Positions 7,428 through 12,579 of a stretch of DNA of 12,579 nucleotides are shown piece after piece. Source of the stretch: Actinomycetota bacterium (GTDB lineage: Bacteria; Actinomycetota; Acidimicrobiia; Acidimicrobiales; Microtrichaceae); NCBI GenBank assembly GCA_009700815.1, contig WLLG01000029.1, forward strand, positions 1 through 12,579, read 5' to 3'. The notes under the pieces were generated by a model. The model was not told the DNA's origin. It ran no database searches and was given only the letters and a program-made list of their open reading frames with translations. The position numbers and the translations under genes are program-made. Position 1 is the stretch's first letter. Each line of letters opens with the position of its first letter.

Positions 7428-8261
7428 TCAGACCTGAGTTTGCTCGCAAAAGTAGGTGTAGCCGCCGCCAAAGCGAACCTTGACAATGGGGCCGCGTGCA
7501 CGGGGGCTCATCTCTCCATCGCGTTTGTAAACGGCGATGTATTGCAAGTAGTCACCGGGCTTGCCGGACAGTCCGACCCAGCCGTCAGGTTCGAGTGTGG
7601 TCCCGCCGTACTTCACAGCCTCATGGATGGTTTCCACTAGGGCGCGATACAGCCGACGAACCTCTTGAGCAGAGAGCGTGGAGGTATTGCGGTCATAGCG
7701 CAACCCTGCATGAAAGAGAATCTCGTCCGAGTAGATCGGGCCAAACCCCACCAAAAAGGTTGGGTCCATCAGAATTGTCTTCAGCTTGCCCTCACGACGC
7801 ATGAGCCGCTCACCGAAGGTGGTCCAAGAAATTGGTTCCTCGATGGCATCCAGGCCAAGCGTCAGCAGTTCGGGGTGAAGTTCCTCAAGTTCATCGGCGG
7901 CCACTAGCTCAACGGCGGCCTCTTTTTTCGGGTCAACCAATCGAAGCTGCCCGCCTTGAGTAAACGACACGATGAGGGCTGTTCCAGTTGCGACAGGATC
8001 CTTTGGCTGGTTTCGTGTCATGCGGCTGTGCTCGCCGAGCGACATAACTAGCAGTTGGTCCCCCTCAACCTGAAAGATCAACAACATGCCGCGACGCGTT
8101 ACACCGCTCAGTTTGAGACCTTCAAGAGCCGCGGTCATGGTCTTTTTATTTGGGTGTTTTGCCACGGATGGCGCTGTGACCTCTATATTTTTGATTTTTC
8201 GCTCGCCAACCTCTCGATCAAGGTCGCGTCGCAAAAGTTCGAGCTCTGGAAGCTCAGGCAT
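7428..8261 (-). CDS. mutM: Fpg/MutM-family DNA glycosylase homologue with degenerate active-site and zinc-finger residues
   Basis: Fpg (MutM) excises oxidised purines such as 8-oxoguanine and nicks the abasic site. The 277-residue protein has normal length and full fold: N-terminal MPELPELELLRRDL with the catalytic Pro and Glu, the H2TH region SDEILFHAGL (178-187), LSGKPGDYLQ (231-240) and AVYKRDGE (243-250). Compared with E. coli Fpg, however, key residues differ. The beta-hairpin Lys57 is M59 (RRGM). The intercalating Met73/Arg108/Phe110 correspond to E77, K112 and E114 (SLGEHS, DPKKEA). The H2TH Asn168 is P175 (GFGPIY). The zinc-finger Arg258 is G267. The zinc cysteines are S252, A255, C272 and T275. 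There is no frameshift or stop. The gene overlaps rnc by eight bases, with GGGGGG six bases before the ATG. Membership of the fold is certain; glycosylase activity is doubtful, and a changed substrate or a DNA-binding-only role is possible. Confidence 0.93.
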   Translation of the reverse strand: MPELPELELLRRDLDREVGERKIKNIEVTAPSVAKHPNKKTMTAALEGLKLSGVTRRGMLLIFQVEGDQLLVMSLGEHSRMTRNQPKDPVATGTALIVSFTQGGQLRLVDPKKEAAVELVAADELEELHPELLTLGLDAIEEPISWTTFGERLMRREGKLKTILMDPTFLVGFGPIYSDEILFHAGLRYDRNTSTLSAQEVRRLYRALVETIHEAVKYGGTTLEPDGWVGLSGKPGDYLQYIAVYKRDGEMSPRARGPIVKVRFGGGYTYFCEQTQV

Positions 8262-9120
8262 GAGTACCCCCCGGGGTAGTTTCCGTCGGAATCGATGAGG
8301 CTTCTTGGCGGTCCGACACCGCTAAGGAACCAAGATCTGGCTGGTCTGAATCTGGCTGGGCTGAAGTATCTGGCTGGTCTGGATTATCTTTATTGGGATT
8401 CTGCAGGCGCTCAAAGGCCTGTTCAGCTGCGGCCTGCTCGGCCTCTTTTTTGGTTCGCCCTTCTCCGGCACCCCAAGGCTCACCATCAAGTTCTACCTGA
8501 GCCGAGAAGTGCTTTTCGTGTTCTGGGCCCTCCTCGGTGAGGACATACCGAGGAAGTTGTCCAAAGCGCCGAGCGCTGAGCTCTTGCAGTTGAGACTTGT
8601 GATCACTTGCCAAACCGCCATAGAGGACATCTTGAATTCGCTCGTGCAGAAGGTCCAGAACAACAACAGTTGCGGCACCAATTCCGCCGTCGAGATACAC
8701 CGCTCCAATCACGGCTTCGATGCCATCGGCCAAAATCGAGGTTTTGTTCCTGCCGCCAGTGGCTTCTTCGCCCTTACCCAGACTCATAGCTGCACCCAAT
8801 TCACGGGTCCTCGCTACGCCCGCCAAGGCAACTGCACTTACTAACTCGGAGCGGTTTCTTGCCAGAACCCCTTCACTGATGCCTGGGTCTGACCGATACA
8901 GATGATCAGTGATGATCAGACCTAGGACGGAGTCCCCGAGAAACTCGAGCCGCTCGTTCGACGCGACTGCACCGTTCTCGGCGCACCAAGATCGATGCCG
9001 CAGAGAAAGCTCGAGCAATCCCGGATCAGCAAACTGATACCCGAGAAGGCTGCAGAGTTGCTCCCGGGGACCGAGGATGTGAACCTCAGACTCGGGGGAG
9101 TACATAGTCGACGACGTCAC
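8254..9120 (-). CDS. rnc: Ribonuclease III
   Basis: RNase III cuts double-stranded RNA, above all the rRNA precursor. The 288-residue protein has the catalytic domain with NERLEFLGDSVL (55-66; metal ligands E59 and D63) and ADGIEAVIGAVYLDGG (131-146; D132 and E135), then a double-stranded RNA-binding domain (about 173-240) ending EAEQAAAEQAFERL. Residues 241-288 are an extra Asp/Pro/Gln/Ser-rich tail with three QPD units, not part of either domain and probably disordered. The start is uncertain: GTG at 9120 (used here) overlaps acpP by 35 bases; ATG at 9105 would remove five residues and overlap by 20. Neither has a strong ribosome binding site, which suggests coupling to acpP translation. 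The mutM start overlaps its 3' end. Confidence 0.96.
   Translation of the reverse strand: MTSSTMYSPESEVHILGPREQLCSLLGYQFADPGLLELSLRHRSWCAENGAVASNERLEFLGDSVLGLIITDHLYRSDPGISEGVLARNRSELVSAVALAGVARTRELGAAMSLGKGEEATGGRNKTSILADGIEAVIGAVYLDGGIGAATVVVLDLLHERIQDVLYGGLASDHKSQLQELSARRFGQLPRYVLTEEGPEHEKHFSAQVELDGEPWGAGEGRTKKEAEQAAAEQAFERLQNPNKDNPDQPDTSAQPDSDQPDLGSLAVSDRQEASSIPTETTPGGTHA
8335..8383 (-). repeat. Short in-frame direct repeats in the rnc tail
   Basis: ATCTGGCTGG occurs three times on the plus strand, beginning at 8335, 8350 and 8368 (spacings 15 and 18, both multiples of three). On the coding strand each unit gives Gln-Pro-Asp in the tail DNPDQPDTSAQPDSDQPDLG. The pattern is consistent with slippage expansion that keeps the frame. 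Confidence 0.75.
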
Positions 9121-9379
9121 GAACCGTCTTCAGGTCTTCGAGGTCTTCGTCCTCGATACGAAAGCCATCGGAGCGTTGGCTGAACTCTTCTTCGATTGCT
9201 TCAACAAGCTCAATGAGTTCCAGTGAACCCAGATGCAGGTCCTCAACGAAAGAGTCTCCCTCGTTGATGGAGCTGGTCTCCACCTCGAGGATGTCCGCGA
9301 GCAGGTCTTGGATCACTCGAAAAACCTCTGCCCTCTCGGGCGCAGAGCTTTCTGATGGCATCTCAGCAGACACAAACAC
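9086..9379 (-). CDS. acpP: Acyl carrier protein with atypical Gly-Ser-Leu attachment motif
   Basis: ACP carries growing acyl chains on a 4'-phosphopantetheine arm fixed to a serine by holo-ACP synthase. The 97-residue acidic protein follows the ACP pattern: helix I AEVFRVIQDLLADILEV (18-34), the loop DSFVEDLHLGSLELIELV (42-59), then helix II AIEEEF and the end TVRDVVDYVL. The attachment serine would be S52, but the usual Asp-Ser-Leu reads G51-S52-L53. Near-conserved Asp and Leu before it (EDLHL) remain. The start is uncertain: GTG 9379 (used), GTG 9373 or ATG 9361. A GAGAGAGAG run just upstream favours one of the GTGs. It overlaps rnc, a common acpP-rnc pairing. No plsX, fabD or fabH gene lies beside it. 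It may be the fatty-acid ACP or a specialised carrier. Confidence 0.9.
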   Translation of the reverse strand: MFVSAEMPSESSAPERAEVFRVIQDLLADILEVETSSINEGDSFVEDLHLGSLELIELVEAIEEEFSQRSDGFRIEDEDLEDLKTVRDVVDYVLPRV

Positions 9380-9503
9380 TCTCTCTCTAATAACTAGCTA
9401 CAGCCTCTTCTGGCTGGGCCAAGTGCCTCACACTGTACTCGCCACAGGATGCTCTCTGGACGAGACGCATGAAGCAGCGAACGGGGCCAAAGAACAAAAA
9501 CAG

Positions 9504-9534
9504 CGTATAAACAGCGATTACTTGGCAGAAACAA
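9504..9534 (-). promoter_or_regulatory. Tentative promoter for acpP-rnc-mutM-smc
   Basis: On the minus strand TTGTTT (9529-9534) is followed 19 bases later by TATACG (9504-9509), or 17 bases later by TTTATA (9506-9511). It lies between the hairpin after rpmF and acpP, where a new promoter would be expected. The match to consensus is poor. Confidence 0.22.
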
Positions 9535-9568
9535 GAAAAACTAGCGATCCACAGAGTTCCTGGGGATC
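9529..9568 (-). terminator. Rho-independent terminator-like hairpin after rpmF
   Basis: On the minus strand the stem is GATCC-C-CAG, loop GAACT, CTG-T-GGATC (bases 9568 to 9546): eight pairs with one C-T mismatch. It is followed after five bases by TTTTTCTTGTTT. The stem begins in the rpmF stop codon. Position and T-tract fit an intrinsic terminator separating rpmF from acpP. Confidence 0.5.
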
Positions 9569-9746
9569 AGTCAACCTCAATAGCTTGACGGCCGGCGTAC
9601 CAACCACAGTTGCCACAGACCACATGGGGAAGCTTCACGGCGTTGCATCGGGGGCACACGCTGCGCGGGGAGGCCTTGAGCGTCCAGTTGGAAGCGCGGC
9701 GGCTACGACTCTTCGACTTCGAGGTCTTTTTCTTTGGTACGGCCAT
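9567..9746 (-). CDS. rpmF: Ribosomal protein bL32
   Basis: bL32 is a small zinc-binding protein of the large ribosomal subunit. The 59-residue product begins MAVPKKKTSKSKSRSRRAS, the standard basic L32 N-terminus, continues with WTLKASPRSV, and has both zinc pairs intact: C31-P-R-C34 and C44-G-N-C47, ending GWYAGRQAIEVD. This is the zinc-containing (C+) form. AGAGAAG lies close before the ATG. It sits downstream of the DUF177 gene, the classic yceD-rpmF pairing, after a 117-base gap. A terminator-like hairpin follows its stop directly. Confidence 0.97.
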   Translation of the reverse strand: MAVPKKKTSKSKSRSRRASNWTLKASPRSVCPRCNAVKLPHVVCGNCGWYAGRQAIEVD

Positions 9747-9863
9747 GGTCTTCTCTACTTTTGAGGGGCGCGAACAGTGCTTTGGGCAGTCTCACGCAGA
9801 ACGGTCTCTCGTCGGTATCGCACCTCTGATCGAGGCGGTCTCCCGGCGGAATGGACATCTTAG

Positions 9864-10385
9864 CTACTCAGGGGGGTCCGAGTCGAAGTGAAGGTCCCCA
9901 AGGGAAGCCCAACGGGGGTCAATCGGCTCCGCTCCTGCGGTTTCTGCGGTGATAACAGGGAACAGTTCGGGGATCGGTCCGGCACAGTCTGCTCGACAAA
10001 GCGGAGCTATAGGGAGAGCAAGAATTGCCGCATCGTGCACAGTCGGCCCCAAGTCAATGGAGTCATTTGCAATCGGAAGGATATCTCCGAGTTCGCCCTC
10101 GGTACGCTCCTTGAATATCTCGGCAACCTCCACCGTCACCTGACCAGAAGTGATCTCGAGACAGCGCCGGCACTCCCCCTGCCAAGGCACTTGCACTGTT
10201 CCTGACAGTGTCACTCCATCGGAGAGGGCCTCCATCGTGACGCTCAGGAGAACCTCTTCACCTTCTGGAATGCTGGAACTAGAGATTGCGAGCGGACCTA
10301 GGGGCACGGAGCGCTCGAGTTGCATCCGATTTCCCGGCCGCCTGCGTAACTCCGAAACGCCTATGCGCAGTTCGGACGCAGTCAC
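9864..10385 (-). CDS. DUF177/YceD-family protein lacking the C-terminal cysteine block
   Basis: DUF177 (YceD) proteins are encoded next to rpmF and have been linked to 23S rRNA and large-subunit accumulation. The 173-residue protein has the family features: N-terminal ELRRRPG (12-18), the CxxC in GECRRCLEI (70-78; C72, C75), the acidic region EIFKERTEGE, and PLCRADCAG (128-136; C130, C134). In most members this is followed by a GLCPxCG-type segment with further cysteines. Here that stretch reads GPIPELFPVI and has no cysteine, while the terminal DPRWASLGDL (156-165) is retained. Shifted frames over this stretch do not restore the missing motif, so it looks like true divergence. The GTG start overlaps the sepIVA stop by four bases (GTGA). 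The molecular role is not settled. Confidence 0.9.
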   Translation of the reverse strand: MTASELRIGVSELRRRPGNRMQLERSVPLGPLAISSSSIPEGEEVLLSVTMEALSDGVTLSGTVQVPWQGECRRCLEITSGQVTVEVAEIFKERTEGELGDILPIANDSIDLGPTVHDAAILALPIAPLCRADCAGPIPELFPVITAETAGAEPIDPRWASLGDLHFDSDPPE

Positions 10386-11020
10386 TGATCTTGGTCGAAC
10401 ATGGGAACAGCACCGGTGGGCTGGTCCTCGTATTCAAAAGAGTCGTCCCGGCCCACTGCACCCAATTCAGCTTCTTCAATGGTGGGAGCAGAGAGTCTGC
10501 TTCGGCCCGCCGTGACAGTCTTTTGGATGCGCTCAAGCACATTTTCAAAGCTGGCGAGTTTCTGATCGCAGTAATCTTCGGTCTCTCTGCGCATGCGTCG
10601 CGCCGAGGCTTCTGCATCCTCGATGATCTGTGTCGCGCGCAGCTCGGCCGCTTTTGCTACCTCTGTCCGCTGCACCATATGAGCGACTCTCGACTTTGCA
10701 TCCGCTATGAGTTCGTCCCCGTCTCTGCGGGACCGCGCAATGAACTCCTCACGTTCTTTGAGTAGCCATCTGGCACTGCGAAGCTCATCGGGAAGACGAG
10801 ACACTGCATCGTCGAGCAGTTCAAGTACTTCCTCTTTGTTGACGCGTACTGACGCAGACATTGGCATGCCAGGCGAGGTGTCGATCATCTCGATCACTCT
10901 TCGTAAAATTGCCTCGCTCTCTGGTACTCGGTACTGCTCTCCGGCAGCAACGCGCCGCGCAGAGGAGCGGGACTCGTCGGCAGATTCATCATCTAGGTCA
11001 TCAAAGGCTCGTGGGCTCAT
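10382..11020 (-). CDS. sepIVA: SepIVA-like DivIVA-family septation protein
   Basis: SepIVA is an actinobacterial DivIVA-family protein needed for septation and cell-envelope growth in mycobacteria (M. tuberculosis Rv2927c lies just upstream of a DUF177 gene and rnc, as here). The 212-residue protein has an acidic N-terminus (1-30); a conserved block GMPMSASVRVNKEEVLELLD (51-70) continuing to RLPDEL; a Glu/Arg/Ala-rich coiled coil (about 83-145); the signature QRTEVAKAA (117-125) and DYCDQKLASFENVLERI (149-165); and an acidic tail ending MFDQDQ. The coiled coil is clearly shorter than I remember for mycobacterial SepIVA, and the N-terminal extension is longer. GGAGGG three bases before the ATG supports the start. 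Its stop overlaps the DUF177 start. It has no membrane segment. A generic F-type ATPase b-subunit-like name is sometimes given to such coils, but context and signature fit SepIVA better. Confidence 0.85.
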   Translation of the reverse strand: MSPRAFDDLDDESADESRSSARRVAAGEQYRVPESEAILRRVIEMIDTSPGMPMSASVRVNKEEVLELLDDAVSRLPDELRSARWLLKEREEFIARSRRDGDELIADAKSRVAHMVQRTEVAKAAELRATQIIEDAEASARRMRRETEDYCDQKLASFENVLERIQKTVTAGRSRLSAPTIEEAELGAVGRDDSFEYEDQPTGAVPMFDQDQ

Positions 11021-11071
11021 GGTCCCTCCATATTGTCAGAGTCAATAGCCGTACTCGCGATTACTCAGTGC

Positions 11072-11085
11072 TTCGAGGGCTCGAA
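11072..11085. repeat. 14-bp inverted repeat between coaD and sepIVA
   Basis: TTCGAG-GG-CTCGAA is a perfect palindrome with a 2-base centre in the 81-base gap. On the plus strand it is followed by CGTTTTC. On the gene strand it has no T-tract. It may be an operator upstream of sepIVA or a weak terminator of antisense transcription. Confidence 0.35.
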
Positions 11086-11101
11086 CGTTTTCTTGCAGCC
11101 G

Positions 11102-11578
11102 TTAGCCGAATTTCTCTTGTAGTCGGTTGGCAACAGGTGCCGGCACCATGGTGGTGACGTCACCGCCGAATCGGGCTACTTCACGAATCAGTTTCGAGGC
11201 CAGAAAAGAGTTCCTCGAAGCAGAGGGAACAAAGAGCGTGTCTACACCAGAGATTGAGCGGTTCATTTGCGCCATCTGCAACTCAGACTCAAAGTCCGAG
11301 ACAGCCCGCAGACCCTTAATAATGAAATGGGCATTTTTCTCTTTGGCAAGATCAACGACAAGCGAAGAGAACATCGTGACCTCTACGTTGTCGAGGTGGG
11401 CGAGGGAGTCCTCGATTAATTCTTGCCGCTCATCAAGGGTGAAAAGTGGCTCGCCCTTCTGAGGATTCCGCATAGCTGCAACGATCACCTTGTCAAACAG
11501 TCGCGCTGCAGTCTCAACGATTTCAACATGTCCATTGTGAATCGGATCAAAGGATCCTGGATACAACACGACTGTCAT
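11102..11578 (-). CDS. coaD: Phosphopantetheine adenylyltransferase (PPAT)
   Basis: CoaD joins 4'-phosphopantetheine and ATP to give dephospho-CoA, the penultimate step of CoA synthesis. The 158-residue protein is standard in length and motifs: LYPGSFDPIHNGH (5-17) with the HxGH nucleotidyltransferase motif (H14, H17), RNPQKGEPLF (37-46), the phosphate/pantetheine-binding KGLRAVSDFESELQMAQMNR (88-107), and SFLASKLIREVARFGGDV (124-141). The ATG overlaps the rsmD stop as ATGA, so the two are coupled; rsmD-coaD is a widely conserved pair. No anomaly is seen. Confidence 0.98.
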   Translation of the reverse strand: MTVVLYPGSFDPIHNGHVEIVETAARLFDKVIVAAMRNPQKGEPLFTLDERQELIEDSLAHLDNVEVTMFSSLVVDLAKEKNAHFIIKGLRAVSDFESELQMAQMNRSISGVDTLFVPSASRNSFLASKLIREVARFGGDVTTMVPAPVANRLQEKFG

Positions 11579-12135
11579 GAGTGTTCCTCCGATGGGGGGC
11601 GTTCGATGGCAACAGCCAGGATGGGAGCCATCACTGTAACCACCGTACCGCCGTACCGGCGTTCTCTGAGAACCTGTGAGCCAGCAGGTGCTTCGATCGG
11701 TCGGTTGGATTCGATTACAAGAGTCTGCGCCTCAAGACCACTCAGTAGTTCTGGCCAAGAATCAAACTCGTACGGGGGATCAAGCAGCACAAGGTCATAG
11801 GCAGATTGGCTCCTTGCGAGATGCGCTGCAGCCTCGGAGCGGACCACCGTGCAGGTGTCGGCACAGTCGCAGGCAGCAATATTTGCTCGGACAATAGCTA
11901 GGGCCTGGGGAGAGGAGTCAACGAACGTCACATGCTTCGCACCTCGAGAGATTGCCTCTAAACCGAGTGCTCCCGAACCAGCAAAAAGGTCCAGCACAGT
12001 CGCGTCCTCAATGACCCCCATCGAGCCGAGTGCGTTAAAGACCGCCTCGCGGACCCTGTCTCCAGTCGGGCGAACATCGGTACCGGTCAGCGTGGATAAT
12101 TTTCGGCCTCGGAGGGATCCCGCAACGATCCTCAT
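11575..12135 (-). CDS. rsmD: 16S rRNA (guanine966-N2)-methyltransferase RsmD
   Basis: RsmD methylates G966 of 16S rRNA using S-adenosylmethionine. The 186-residue protein begins MRIVAGSLRGRKL, the usual family start, followed by VRPTGDRVREAVFNAL (21-36). The SAM-binding motif VLDLFAGSGALGLEAISRGA is at 47-66, FVDSS at 71-75, and the catalytic DPPY at 119-122. Length is normal. It is coupled to coaD by a four-base overlap. It follows recG after 98 bases, and no ribosome binding site is obvious before its ATG. Confidence 0.96.
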   Translation of the reverse strand: MRIVAGSLRGRKLSTLTGTDVRPTGDRVREAVFNALGSMGVIEDATVLDLFAGSGALGLEAISRGAKHVTFVDSSPQALAIVRANIAACDCADTCTVVRSEAAAHLARSQSAYDLVLLDPPYEFDSWPELLSGLEAQTLVIESNRPIEAPAGSQVLRERRYGGTVVTVMAPILAVAIERPPSEEHS

Positions 12136-12202
12136 GGTGCAACAGCGTTCACGGTTTCACTGTAGGAGACTCCCCGACCGCCACTGACATCGGTATGGCA
12201 GG

Positions 12203-12228
12203 GTCACTAGATAGGAGAGTCACTAGAT
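12203..12228. repeat. Pair of 10-bp direct repeats between recG and rsmD
   Basis: GTCACTAGAT occurs at 12203-12212 and 12219-12228, a 16-base period with AGGAGA between. It lies in the 98-base gap. It might be a tandem regulator site or a replication-slippage scar. No terminator hairpin is seen in the gap. Confidence 0.55.
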
Positions 12229-12233
12229 GCCCG

Positions 12234-12579
12234 TTAGGACTTATGCAGGAACTCGCGATCCTCATCGTCAAGCACCAAGGCGAGTTCGGATCCAAGCAGC
12301 GGATGTTGCTCCAAGCCGGTGCCGTCCCCGACAATCTCTATTGCGACCGCACGAGCTTTCTCGACCCAATCCCGATCTCGGCGCAGGGACGCCAGCTGTA
12401 GGTCATTTCGGCCCTTTTGGCGCTCCCCCATGACTGTTCCTTCTCCACGAAGGTCGAGGTCTACCTCTGCTAGCTCAAATCCGTCGGTAGTTCTCACCAT
12501 TGCCTCTAAGCGCGCTTGCGCATCGGTTGTGAGTTCCGATGTAGCGACGAGTACGCAGAATCCCCTAGCCCCGCCGCGC
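12234..12579 (-). CDS. recG: RecG, ATP-dependent branched-DNA helicase (C-terminal part, cut by window edge)
   Basis: RecG remodels stalled replication forks and Holliday junctions. The frame is open at the right edge of the window; the visible 114 residues are the C-terminal end of the helicase. They begin RGGARGFCVLVA, the end of helicase motif VI (the preceding Gly-Arg residues lie outside), then continue ARLEAMVRTTDGFELAEVDL, and have the RecG-specific LRGEGTVMGERQKG segment, where the family usually reads LRGPGEx-GxxQSG. The remainder, ASLRRDRDWVEKARAVAIE and so on, is the usual helical end, closing with TAA. recG-rsmD-coaD is a conserved order. The start and motor motifs I-V are not in the window. 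Confidence 0.96.
   Translation of the reverse strand, partial: RGGARGFCVLVATSELTTDAQARLEAMVRTTDGFELAEVDLDLRGEGTVMGERQKGRNDLQLASLRRDRDWVEKARAVAIEIVGDGTGLEQHPLLGSELALVLDDEDREFLHKS

Noticed and set aside
7428..8261. mutM as a pseudogene
   Set aside because: No frameshift or premature stop; the fold, length and overlapping start are preserved, so divergence of function is a better description than decay.
9213..9764. Long plus-strand frame opposite acpP and rpmF
   Set aside because: It is the antisense shadow of acpP and bL32, both confirmed by motif.
9864..10000. Frameshift in DUF177 as the cause of the missing cysteines
   Set aside because: The two shifted frames over the region do not give the expected CPxCG motif, and the correct frame resumes with conserved DPRWASL.
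10286..10765. 159-codon plus-strand frame opposite the sepIVA/DUF177 genes
   Set aside because: It is an antisense shadow of the SepIVA-like gene, whose motifs and ribosome binding site are clear.

Overview
The window carries a housekeeping block of an actinobacterium. Evidence: moderately GC-rich DNA, several GTG starts, a SepIVA-type DivIVA homologue, a membrane-anchored FtsY, and the linkage recG-rsmD-coaD / sepIVA-DUF177-rpmF-acpP-rnc-mutM-smc-ftsY. The linkage and the protein ends look most like Acidimicrobiia or relatives; this placement is inference. I see no tRNA, rRNA, CRISPR array, insertion sequence or prophage.

Layout. At the left edge (1-428, minus) is the N-terminal part of ftsY. 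A 333-base divergent intergenic region follows (429-761). On the plus strand lies a tight three-gene cassette: a MoxR AAA+ ATPase (762-1847), a DUF58 protein (1853-2797) and a membrane-anchored von Willebrand A protein (2794-3765). It converges on smc (3797-7291, minus). From smc to the right edge everything is on the minus strand. In transcription order from the right it reads recG (partial), rsmD, coaD, sepIVA-like gene, DUF177/YceD, rpmF, a terminator-like hairpin, acpP, rnc, mutM, smc. Stop/start overlaps (rsmD-coaD, sepIVA-DUF177, acpP-rnc, rnc-mutM) suggest translational coupling. The hairpin after rpmF suggests at least two transcription units.

How the genes fit together. The minus-strand block joins DNA repair and recombination (RecG, Fpg-family MutM), chromosome organisation (SMC), rRNA modification and processing (RsmD, RNase III), ribosome assembly (L32, DUF177), lipid and CoA metabolism (CoaD, ACP), septal growth (SepIVA) and membrane protein targeting (FtsY). 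The plus-strand cassette is a typical MoxR-DUF58-VWA chaperone/envelope module, inserted against the direction of its neighbours between smc and ftsY.

Most notable: the MutM homologue is intact and full length and keeps the catalytic N-terminus Pro-Glu. Yet it has replaced nearly every other hallmark residue of Fpg: the beta-hairpin Lys, the DNA-intercalating triad, the H2TH Asn, the zinc-finger Arg and three of four zinc cysteines. Two neighbours also depart from their family signatures: ACP has Gly-Ser-Leu instead of Asp-Ser-Leu, and the DUF177 protein has lost its C-terminal cysteine block.
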